In this document: one piece after another, positions 1 to 5,240 of the stretch
Layout: each line of letters begins with the position of its first letter
Numbering within the stretch: position 1 is the stretch's first letter
Assembly: GCF_040605455.1 (NCBI RefSeq)
Contig: NZ_JBEXCV010000290.1
Coordinates: 1-5,332 of the forward strand
From: Embleya sp040605455
Lineage (GTDB): Bacteria; Actinomycetota; Actinomycetes; Streptomycetales; Streptomycetaceae
Direction of reading: 5' to 3'
DNA: 5,332 nucleotides
The notes under the pieces: model-generated
What the model was told of the DNA's origin: nothing
Databases searched by the model: none
What the model saw: only the letters and a program-made list of their open reading frames with translations
Program-made: the position numbers and the translations under genes

Positions 1-1
1 C

Positions 2-178
2 GCACTGGAGTCGGCGCTCCGCGATGTCATCGACCGGCACGAGGTCCTGCGCACGGTGATCGTCGAGGACGACGACGGCGTCCCGCATCAGCAGGGCAGC
101 GGCAGCGGCAAACCAGGAGATCTCGTCCTGATCGATCCGATGGAATTCATGTCTTGCATACCACTTGACGATCCTTGA
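2..178 (+). pseudogene. Truncated NRPS condensation-domain fragment
   Basis: In the frame starting at base 2 the first 31 or so codons read like the N-terminal part of an NRPS condensation domain: the stretch ALRDVIDRHEVLRTV (about bases 17-61) followed by a D/E-rich turn and DGVPHQQ matches the family pattern of an Ala-Leu helix, then RHEVLRT, then a G-x-P-x-Q strand. After HQQ (bases 86-94) the similarity stops at a GGCAGC-type repeat (95-109). The frame then gives about 20 unrelated residues and a TGA at 176-178. A working condensation domain has roughly 450 residues including the HHxxxDG active site, which is absent here, so the fragment cannot be functional unless the window hides a rearrangement. 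The gene runs in from the left edge, so what lies upstream is unknown. The identity is good for the first half; the breakpoint near 95 is my reading. Confidence 0.6.
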
Positions 179-187
179 TCCGATCCC

Positions 188-306
188 CTCACCGCCGACG
201 AGATCGCCACCCGCTACCGGAGCCGAGCCTGGGCATTGCCCTCGGCGACGAACGCCCCATGCGGCGCGGCCTCCTCGTTGGGCACGCGCAAACCGGACGC
301 GAATGA
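188..306 (+). pseudogene. Possible frameshifted coding relic, unidentified
   Basis: Two adjoining stretches look protein-like but lie in different frames. Bases 188-228 in frame 2 give LTADEIATRYRSRA, and bases 229-306 in frame 1 give LGIALGDERPMRRGLLVGHA and a few more residues before a TGA at 304-306. Joined by a single frameshift near 226-229 they would form a plausible protein C-terminus. No start codon with a ribosome-binding site fits, and I do not recognise the family. It may be chance coding potential in GC-rich DNA. Together with the NRPS fragment on its left it suggests a decayed region. Confidence 0.2.
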
Positions 307-339
307 TCCGTTTTGCGGGATCTGAGGCGAGAGGCATGA

Positions 340-370
340 TTGTCACCCATTTGCCGTAGCCTGCTGCGAT
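340..370 (+). promoter_or_regulatory. Weak candidate promoter upstream of small ORF
   Basis: TTGTCA at 340-345 matches five of six bases of the -35 consensus, and TGCGAT at 365-370 is a poor -10 at a long 19-base spacing. Bases 300-355 are noticeably less GC-rich than their surroundings, as expected of an intergenic promoter region. The only gene it could serve is the doubtful small ORF at 401. Sequence alone does not prove activity. Confidence 0.2.
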
Positions 371-400
371 CGTCCGAACGCGTCGCGAAGGGGAGGCGTC

Positions 401-550
401 GTGGCTGTCGCCAGGGCCGTCGGTGGGGGAGACGGCATCGTCGTCGCGGAGCCGGCCCCCGCTCCCGCACCGCGTGGTTCCACCGTCCGGTGCCGGGTCG
501 GTCATCCGTTCGCGCCGCCCTCGAGCGTCGGCGTCGGGGGGATGACGTGA
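401..550 (+). CDS. Possible small protein, 49 residues
   Basis: A GTG at 401 is preceded by a strong Shine-Dalgarno-like GGGAGG at 391-396, four bases away, and the frame stays open to TGA at 548-550. The 49-residue product starts VAVARAVGGGDGIVV, has an Ala-Pro repeat (PAPAPAP, about residues 18-24), a single pair of cysteine-free flanks around CRVGHPF (one Cys at about residue 31) and a glycine-rich end. There is no signal peptide or membrane segment. It matches no family I know. Its last 49 bases run antisense to the end of the synthetase-like gene (502-1629), so that part may simply mirror the opposite gene. The ribosome-binding site is the main support; chance occurrence is a real alternative. 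Confidence 0.27.
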   Translation: MAVARAVGGGDGIVVAEPAPAPAPRGSTVRCRVGHPFAPPSSVGVGGMT

Positions 551-1629
551 GGCAGCACGCGGGCGTCCATCAGCCAGCGCATGTCGCCGGCCCGGACCGC
601 TTGCCGCGCCTGCTCGAGGCTCGTGTCCTGCGGTACCGCCGTCCTGGCGAGTGTGGCGCGGCGCAGGAACTTCAGCAGGCCCGCGAGCTGGGCGGCTTGG
701 ACGCCGGCCTTCTCGCGCAGCGAGCACAGCGGCAGGAACCAGTTCGCGAACAGGTCCCGGATCTCCGGATCGACGCGGTGCACCCGGTACAGCTTGGCCA
801 GGTGTGTCGTGTCGTCGTACGGGACGCGTCCGTGGACGGCGTACACCAGGCGCGTCCCGTCGTGTCGGGCGAAGTGCCGCCCGTGGGCAGCTATATGGGC
901 GGCGGCACCGAGCGTGGTGGTCATCGCCGCGACGTCGGCGCCGTGCCTTCGGGCCGCGGCCAGGACCGCGATGTGCAGGGCCGCCCGGGGGTCCAGGACC
1001 AGGCCGTCCAGGCCGAGCGGGGTCAGGTCGATTCCGTGGTCGCGGGTGCGGGAGAGGATCAGCCGCTCGGGGGCGTTGCCCGCGATGTCCATCAGGTGGG
1101 CGGGTGCCCGACCGTGGAAGTCCTCGCGGGTGAGGACGGGTTGGGCGGGGTCGCGGTCGGCGAACAGGTGACGGCCGGTGTGGGCGCGGGTGACGGTGTG
1201 TCCGCAGGATCGGCAGGGGTGTGGGCCGGCACCGGTCATGTGCCCGCAGCGCGCGCACAGCCGCACGGGCACCGGGGCGATCGTCAGGACTCCGTCCGCC
1301 AGCAGCCGGCCGGTCATCTCCAGCGCGAGTGCGGACACTTCCGGGTCGGTGTCGGTGAGCATGCCGCCCGAGGGTGCGTCGCCCGGCGGGTACTTGGCCG
1401 CGATCAGGCGTGCTTCGAGGGCCTGGCGGTCGACCGCCTCGCGGGCGCCGAGCTCACGGTGGCGCAGGTCGCCGGCCAGGGTCGTGGTGTTCCACAGATG
1501 CGGCACGGGTGGCGTGCTCAGGACGGTGTTGAGGGCTTCGGCGATGCGTATGCCCACCGCCTTGCCCGGCCGGTCGGCGAAGGTGAAGTCACCGTTTTGG
1601 ACGGGGCCGTTGAAGAACACGACGCTCAT
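502..1629 (-). CDS. Degenerate class I aminoacyl-tRNA-synthetase-like (MetRS-like) zinc-ribbon protein
   Basis: The 375-residue protein starts at ATG 1629 with GAGGGAG (1634-1640) four bases upstream; this site overlaps the stop of the histidine phosphatase gene 9 nt away, so the two are almost surely co-transcribed and coupled. The N-terminus (residues 3-18, VVFFNGP then QNGDFTFAD) aligns with the first strand and HIGH-motif region of class I synthetases, usually P-x-P-NGDLHLGH, but the two histidines and the glycine of HIGH are replaced (TFAD). Residues 125-142 form a CxxC-x10-CxxC zinc ribbon, as in the connective insertion of methionyl-tRNA synthetases. Residues 188-205 (PERLILSRTRDHGIDLTP) resemble the [IT]-[ST]-R-x3-WG-[IT]-P-[VI]-P strand after that insertion. 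I find no clear KMSKS loop, and the protein is shorter than full MetRS (over 500 residues). It is therefore more likely a relative with an altered or lost aminoacylation role than a housekeeping enzyme. The gene is well supported; the family is an inference from partial motifs, and a zinc-ribbon protein of another kind remains possible. Confidence 0.55.
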   Translation of the reverse strand: MSVVFFNGPVQNGDFTFADRPGKAVGIRIAEALNTVLSTPPVPHLWNTTTLAGDLRHRELGAREAVDRQALEARLIAAKYPPGDAPSGGMLTDTDPEVSALALEMTGRLLADGVLTIAPVPVRLCARCGHMTGAGPHPCRSCGHTVTRAHTGRHLFADRDPAQPVLTREDFHGRAPAHLMDIAGNAPERLILSRTRDHGIDLTPLGLDGLVLDPRAALHIAVLAAARRHGADVAAMTTTLGAAAHIAAHGRHFARHDGTRLVYAVHGRVPYDDTTHLAKLYRVHRVDPEIRDLFANWFLPLCSLREKAGVQAAQLAGLLKFLRRATLARTAVPQDTSLEQARQAVRAGDMRWLMDARVLPHVIPPTPTLEGGANG

Positions 1630-1633
1630 CGGG

Positions 1634-1640
1634 CTCCCTC
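1634..1640 (-). promoter_or_regulatory. Ribosome-binding site of the synthetase-like gene
   Basis: On the minus strand GAGGGAG lies four bases before ATG 1629 and overlaps the TGA (1641-1639) of the upstream phosphatase gene. It fixes the start and suggests translational coupling of the pair. Confidence 0.6.
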
Positions 1641-2316
1641 AGATGGTCGGCTCGGCACTGCCGGCCGCATGGAACATTCCGCCGCGCAGCTCGTAGCGCA
1701 GGATGCCCGCGTTGGGGGTCTTGGCGGTACGGGCCTCCTCCACCAGTTCGGTCACGGGGCGGCGTTCGAGGATCGCGCGCAGGGCGAGGATCGCGGTGTG
1801 GTGGGTGACGGCCACGGCCGCCGCCGTGTCGTCCGCGGTGTCGTGGAGGGTGTCGACGAAGGCGGCGGCGCGCCGGTGGACGCCCTTGGCGAGGGATTCG
1901 CCGCCCGGACCCGGCGGGGTCCACAGGTGCTTGCGCGCCTGCCGGTCTTCGGTGCCTTCGGGGTGGGTGGCGAACAGCTCGCGCTTGGTCATGTACGTGG
2001 CCTCGCCGTAGTGCTGCTCGTTGAGCAGGACGGTCACCCGCGTCCGGCCTTCCCCGAGTGTGGGGAAGGCGATCGCTGCGGTGTCGATCGCCCTGCGGTA
2101 TTGCGAGGTGAACACGCTCGGTGCCGGGCCCACGAGTTCGGGAAGCGTCTCGGCGAGCCATACGGCCTGCCGGAAACCGCGGGGGGTCAGACCCACGATG
2201 TCCCGGGCCAGGGCGTGCGCGGCCGGGCCGGTCCACGGGCGGGGGTCCTGGTAGAAACCCGTGTATTTGGTGGCGTTCTCGGTGGACTCCGCGTGTCGTA
2301 CGACAGCCAGGATCAT
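1639..2316 (-). CDS. Histidine phosphatase (phosphoglycerate-mutase-like) family protein
   Basis: The 225-residue protein begins MILAVVRHAEST, the first beta strand and catalytic RH[GA] motif of the histidine phosphatase superfamily, with the phospho-accepting histidine at H8 and R7 beside it. Further signatures follow in order: T-SQYRRAIDTA (residues 70-80, the usual S-x-x-x-RA-x-x-TA helix with the phosphate-binding arginine), LNEQHYGEA (98-106, acid/base glutamate E100), PGGES (137-141) and AVTHHTAILALRAIL (169-183, second catalytic histidine H172 or H173). All expected catalytic residues are present. It is a soluble cytoplasmic enzyme expected to remove phosphate from a small molecule or act as a mutase; the substrate is unknown. 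An in-frame GTG at 2337 would add seven residues, but ATG 2316 places the conserved strand at the N-terminus as in relatives and fits a leaderless transcript from the promoter at 2325-2354. It heads the leftward pair and is divergent from the phosphotransferase. Confidence 0.88.
   Translation of the reverse strand: MILAVVRHAESTENATKYTGFYQDPRPWTGPAAHALARDIVGLTPRGFRQAVWLAETLPELVGPAPSVFTSQYRRAIDTAAIAFPTLGEGRTRVTVLLNEQHYGEATYMTKRELFATHPEGTEDRQARKHLWTPPGPGGESLAKGVHRRAAAFVDTLHDTADDTAAAVAVTHHTAILALRAILERRPVTELVEEARTAKTPNAGILRYELRGGMFHAAGSAEPTI
2294..2305. repeat. Perfect 12-bp palindrome TGTCGTACGACA
   Basis: The sequence is self-complementary over 12 bases and lies within the first codons of the phosphatase gene (codons of VVRH), 67 bases before the divergent phosphotransferase start. 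It could be an operator acting on both transcripts, but it is also constrained by conserved codons, so chance is a fair alternative. Confidence 0.25.
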
Positions 2317-2324
2317 GGCGCCGC

Positions 2325-2354
2325 ACGGTACCCACACACACGCGCCTGTCTCAG
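2325..2354 (-). promoter_or_regulatory. Candidate promoter for leftward phosphatase operon, possibly leaderless
   Basis: Read on the minus strand, CTGAGA (plus 2354-2349) is four of six to the -35 consensus and TACCGT (plus 2330-2325) fits the TAnnnT -10 pattern, with an 18-base spacer. Only eight bases separate the -10 from ATG 2316, so the transcript would start at or just before the A of the ATG. Leaderless messages of this kind are common in Streptomyces. No good Shine-Dalgarno sequence precedes either possible start, which agrees with this reading. Confidence 0.35.
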
Positions 2355-2372
2355 GAAAAGGAACGGATTCGT

Positions 2373-3314
2373 ATGAGTGAGAGTCAGTGGGAGTTCGTCA
2401 AGAACCGCACCGCCGCCGACGGGGCGGTGTGGCGGTCGGCGGACGGGAAGTTCTTCAAGCGGACCGGTGGCGCCGACCTTCGCGAGGAGGCGCGGTTCCA
2501 GCGCCGGATCGGCGAACTCGGCTATCCCGTGCCCCACGTCGTGGACGAGGGCACCGAGGACGGCCGGGCGTACTTCGTCGAGGAGTCCCTGGGCGCGGCC
2601 TCGCTGCACGACACCGCCCTCGCCGCCACCGGCGGGCAGCCCGCCGTCATGACCGATGAAGTGGTCGACGGCGCGGCCGCGATCGCCGCCCGGCTCCTCA
2701 CGGCACAGGCCGCCCACCCACAGCCCGCCCCGCCCGGTGCGCTGCGCGGGTGGGTCGAGCGGGCCGGGTTCACCGCCAACGTGTTCGCCGAGAACCCCGA
2801 CCTCGACACCCCGCGCGTCCGCGCGCTGACCGGCAGGGCCCTGGACCGGCTGGGGTCGGTCCCGCTGGTGTGGTCGCACTTCGACTACGGGCTGCCGAAC
2901 GCGTTCCCTGCCGGGGTCATCGACTGGCAGCACCACGGCTTGGCGCCGCTGGGGTACGACGTCGTCCCGGCGCTGGAGATCATCGCGTTCAAGGGCGGCA
3001 GCAAGGGCTACACCGCCGGCGCCGCCCAACGCGCCCGCTACCTCGCAGCCCTGGACGCGGTGTCCCTCCCCGCCGCGGGCCACCCGGTGAGCGAGCACCT
3101 GGGCGAGTTCCTGCTCGTCAAGTCCCTGTTCTTCCTGGCCCTCATGAAGCCGGCCGACCCGACCCGCACCGACAAGCTCCTCAAATGGGACTACCGCCGC
3201 CGACTCTTCACGATGGGGCTGGATCAGTATGAGCACTGCGCGACCGTCGACACCGCCGCCTTCCCCACCCTCGACGAGTTCGCCGCTGGGGACCGCGTTA
3301 CCGGCCATCCGTGA
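2373..3314 (+). CDS. APH-fold phosphotransferase (aminoglycoside phosphotransferase-like kinase)
   Basis: This 313-residue protein has the order of motifs of the APH/choline-kinase-like fold. VWRSADGKFFKRTGG (19-33) is the beta hairpin with the probable ATP-binding lysine K29, followed by E39 or E38 in REEARFQ as its salt-bridge partner. ELGYPVP (48-54) and FVEESLGAASL (68-78) are the hinge region. SHFDYGLPN (168-176) is the catalytic HxDxxxxN loop (H169, D171, N176), and GVIDWQHHGLAPLGYD (181-196) carries the metal-binding aspartate D184. It should transfer the gamma-phosphate of ATP to a hydroxyl of a small molecule; the substrate cannot be read from the sequence, and antibiotic resistance should not be assumed. 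ATG 2373 is chosen because AAGGA lies at 2358-2362 and longer frames run antisense into the phosphatase gene. It is first in the rightward operon, and its end overlaps the nucleotidyltransferase start by 86 bases. Confidence 0.87.
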   Translation: MSESQWEFVKNRTAADGAVWRSADGKFFKRTGGADLREEARFQRRIGELGYPVPHVVDEGTEDGRAYFVEESLGAASLHDTALAATGGQPAVMTDEVVDGAAAIAARLLTAQAAHPQPAPPGALRGWVERAGFTANVFAENPDLDTPRVRALTGRALDRLGSVPLVWSHFDYGLPNAFPAGVIDWQHHGLAPLGYDVVPALEIIAFKGGSKGYTAGAAQRARYLAALDAVSLPAAGHPVSEHLGEFLLVKSLFFLALMKPADPTRTDKLLKWDYRRRLFTMGLDQYEHCATVDTAAFPTLDEFAAGDRVTGHP

Positions 3315-4323
3315 CCGCGACTACCTCCTGGACCGGCACGGAGTCGTCTTCAAGGTCATCGGCGACGTCCACCCGGGCAGCCACTACCTCGGCTACGTCA
3401 AGTACCACCCGGACGACAAGGGCGACCGGCAACTCTTCGGCCGCACCTACCGACAGAACAGCGTCGTCTCGAAAGCCTTCGGGATCCTGGCCGACCGACC
3501 CGAGTGCTACGTCTACTCCCACGCCGTCGGGTGCGTGATCACCGGCGTGCCCCGCGAGGACGTCCTCACTCACTACTCCTGCCGCCAGGCCCTCACCGCC
3601 CTGCACCAAGCCCCCGAACTCCTGGACGGCTCACCGGTGGGCAGGGACCTGCTCGCGATCATCGACCGTGCCGTGTCCGCCGGGGCCGCCGACGTCATCG
3701 GCGTGACCGGGTCGTTCCTGGTGGGCTGCTTCAACGCCGGCTCCGACATCGATCTCGTCTGCTACGGACCACGCGGACACCAGGCCGCCCGCGAGCTGTT
3801 CGCGGATCGCTCCCTGATCCACCCGTACGAGGGCGGCACCCTGACCAAGCTCTACCTGCGGCGGGCCAAGTACATGTCCGGCAGCTCGTTCGACACGCTC
3901 ATGAAGCAGGAAACCCGCAAGCTCCAAGGGCTCACCGCCGGCGCCGGGGCGCACATCAACTGCGAACCCCTGCGACCCGACGGCGACAAGACGTTCTCCC
4001 GGGTCGTCGCCAAGGAGGTCGGGGCGATCAGCGTCATGGCACGGATCACCGACCACACCCAGGGACTGGCGACCCCGGCCCTGTACGGCATCGAGGTGGA
4101 CACCGTGATCCAGTCCACCGTCGACGAACCCGACGTCTTCGCCCGCCGGATCACCCACCTGCGCTCCTACCTCGGTGCTTACACCGGGGCGTTCCGCGAG
4201 GGCGACACCGTGTACCTGTCCGGGAAGCTCGTCCACATGCAGGGCGGCCAACACAGCGGCTTCGGCATCGAACTCACCCCGTGGACCGCCACCGAGTCCT
4301 ACCTCGCCAACCTCGCCCACTGA
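3229..4323 (+). CDS. Nucleotidyltransferase (Pol-beta-like) domain protein with early TTA codon
   Basis: Residues 158-180 (GVTGSFLVGCFNAGSDIDLVCYG) are a textbook nucleotidyltransferase motif: G161-S162, then D173-x-D175 for metal binding. Such enzymes move a nucleoside monophosphate onto a hydroxyl of a small molecule, RNA or protein. The preceding domain begins RDRDYLLDRHGVVFKVIGDVHPG (28-50) and, with YVKY at 56-59, resembles, from memory, the N-terminal part of predicted nucleotidyltransferases known mostly from archaea (COG1665-type); this is unverified. The end (about 286-336, LYGIEV to YLSGKLVHM) may be a conserved substrate-binding part. The first 27 residues are Ser/Pro/Thr-rich and overlap the kinase gene in another frame; the conserved protein seems to begin near residue 26. 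ATG 3229 has GGA at 3221-3223 but no strong site. The only other in-frame candidate before the conserved part is CTG 3286. Either start leaves a TTA leucine codon at 3298-3300 to be translated, suggesting bldA-dependent expression. Confidence 0.8.
   Translation: MSTARPSTPPPSPPSTSSPLGTALPAIRDRDYLLDRHGVVFKVIGDVHPGSHYLGYVKYHPDDKGDRQLFGRTYRQNSVVSKAFGILADRPECYVYSHAVGCVITGVPREDVLTHYSCRQALTALHQAPELLDGSPVGRDLLAIIDRAVSAGAADVIGVTGSFLVGCFNAGSDIDLVCYGPRGHQAARELFADRSLIHPYEGGTLTKLYLRRAKYMSGSSFDTLMKQETRKLQGLTAGAGAHINCEPLRPDGDKTFSRVVAKEVGAISVMARITDHTQGLATPALYGIEVDTVIQSTVDEPDVFARRITHLRSYLGAYTGAFREGDTVYLSGKLVHMQGGQHSGFGIELTPWTATESYLANLAH
3298..3300 (+). promoter_or_regulatory. TTA codon, probable bldA-dependent translational control
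   Basis: TTA occurs in frame as Leu24 of the nucleotidyltransferase gene. In Streptomyces TTA is read by the developmentally timed bldA tRNA, and TTA codons near gene starts are typical of secondary-metabolism and developmental genes. I saw no other in-frame TTA in the five genes. The inference depends on the host being Streptomyces and on translation starting upstream of 3298. Confidence 0.5.
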
Positions 4324-4326
4324 ACC

Positions 4327-4332
4327 GGAGGA
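4327..4332 (+). promoter_or_regulatory. Strong ribosome-binding site of methyltransferase gene
   Basis: GGAGGA lies seven bases before ATG 4340, just after the TGA (4321-4323) of the nucleotidyltransferase gene. It fixes the methyltransferase start and rules out the longer upstream in-frame readings. Confidence 0.75.
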
Positions 4333-4339
4333 ACCGTCG

Positions 4340-5137
4340 ATGCCTCTCGACTCGAACGAGCCCTTCGCCTCCACGGCGTCCTACTACGCCCGCTACCGGC
4401 CGCGGTACCCGAAGGAGCTGTACGCGTCGGTCGCCGAACGGTTCGGCCTGGACGGCACCCAGCACGCTCTCGACCTCGGATGCGGGCCCGGCACCATCGC
4501 ACTGCCGCTGGCCGCCCTCGTCGACGAGGTGACCGCAGTGGACCCCGAGGCCGGGATGCTGGAGCAGGGCCGCGCATTGGCCGCCCGACAGGGCGTGGCC
4601 AACATCCGCTGGACGCTGGGGGACTCCGCCACCCTGCACACCCTGGACCTGCCCCCGCTGGACCTCTGCCTCATGGGCAAGTCGTTCCACTGGATGTCCC
4701 GCGACCAGGTCCTGGCCGACCTCGACCAACTGACCACCCGCCAAGGCGGGGTGGTCGTCATCTCCGCCGGGCCGCCCGGCACCACCCCCCTGCCCGGGTG
4801 GGCCCACGTCGTCGCCGACGTGCGCGCCTCCTACCTCGGCCCGGTCCGCCGAGCCGGCGACGGCGTCTACCCCGAGCCGCAGGAGACCTACCTCGACACC
4901 CTCGCCCGCTCGCCCTTCCCCCGCGTCACGGTTCACCGCTGGGACCAGCACGTGATCCGCACCCTCGACGAACTGATCGGGCTTCAGTACTCCAACTCGT
5001 ACTCCACCCCGACCCAACTCGGCGACCGCAAAGACGCCTTCGACGACGACCTGCGGAAGGCACTGACCGAGCACGAGCCCTCCGCCCGCTTCGAGGAGAC
5101 CATCCGCACCGAGGCCCTCGTCGCCACCCGTCTGTAG
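4340..5137 (+). CDS. Class I SAM-dependent methyltransferase
   Basis: The 265-residue protein has a Rossmann-type SAM-binding domain of the Methyltransf_11/25 kind. Its start, YYARYRPRYP (15-24), is typical of this group. HALDLGCGPGTIALPLA (42-58) is motif I, the glycine-rich SAM loop. VTAVDPEAGML (64-74) is motif II, with D68 expected to bind the SAM ribose. LGDSATL (93-99) is the adenine-side loop, and LCLMGKSFHWMS (109-120) is motif IV with the HW pair common in small-molecule methyltransferases. The C-terminal half (about 145-265) is a variable substrate cap, and length is normal for the family. It would methylate an O, N or C atom of an unknown acceptor, plausibly the product of the neighbouring enzymes. 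It is the third gene of the rightward operon, 16 bases after the nucleotidyltransferase stop. It ends in TAG at 5135-5137. Confidence 0.9.
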   Translation: MPLDSNEPFASTASYYARYRPRYPKELYASVAERFGLDGTQHALDLGCGPGTIALPLAALVDEVTAVDPEAGMLEQGRALAARQGVANIRWTLGDSATLHTLDLPPLDLCLMGKSFHWMSRDQVLADLDQLTTRQGGVVVISAGPPGTTPLPGWAHVVADVRASYLGPVRRAGDGVYPEPQETYLDTLARSPFPRVTVHRWDQHVIRTLDELIGLQYSNSYSTPTQLGDRKDAFDDDLRKALTEHEPSARFEETIRTEALVATRL

Positions 5138-5240
5138 ATCCCGCATCCTCGACCGGGCTCCGTCGTCCACTGCACCCATGCGTGGCCGTACGCCGACGGT
5201 GGCTACTTCCACTTCCCGCTCGCCAAGGACGGCGCCCTTA
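5138..5240 (+). other. Coding-like stretch without a start, between methyltransferase and insertion sequence end
   Basis: In the same frame as the methyltransferase, just after its stop, bases 5162-5230 read VVHCTHAWPYADGGYFHFPL and a few more residues. This has a natural-looking amino acid mix rich in aromatics and histidine and continues with no stop up to the point where composition changes at about 5241. There is no start codon with a ribosome-binding site. It could be the interior of a decayed gene cut by the insertion sequence or a former extension of the methyltransferase. I do not recognise the family. Confidence 0.25.

Noticed and set aside
446..468. Hairpin GCGGAGC / GCTCCCGC as a terminator for the leftward operon
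   Set aside because: The stem has a bulge, lies 34 bases or more beyond the stop and has no T-run; stems like this arise easily in such GC-rich DNA.
189..470. 93-residue arginine-rich minus-strand frame
   Set aside because: About a third arginine and proline with no domain and no convincing start site; it is typical of random reading of GC-rich DNA.
340..2376. 678-codon open frame on the plus strand across the two leftward genes
   Set aside because: It is Gly/Arg/Val-rich with no family motif and lies antisense to two genes with clear motifs and ribosome-binding sites; long antisense frames are common in GC-rich DNA.
2313..3308. 331-codon minus-strand frame opposite the phosphotransferase
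   Set aside because: The composition is Gly/Val/Arg-rich with no recognisable domain, and the opposite strand carries the HxDxxxxN kinase motif in a continuous frame.
2373..3314. Kinase as an aminoglycoside resistance gene
   Set aside because: Only the general APH-fold motifs are visible, and the neighbours suggest a metabolic role. No resistance-specific signature is recognised.
4274..5212. 312-codon minus-strand frame opposite the methyltransferase
   Set aside because: It is low-complexity Gly/Val-rich antisense sequence with no motif, while the plus strand has complete methyltransferase motifs and GGAGGA.
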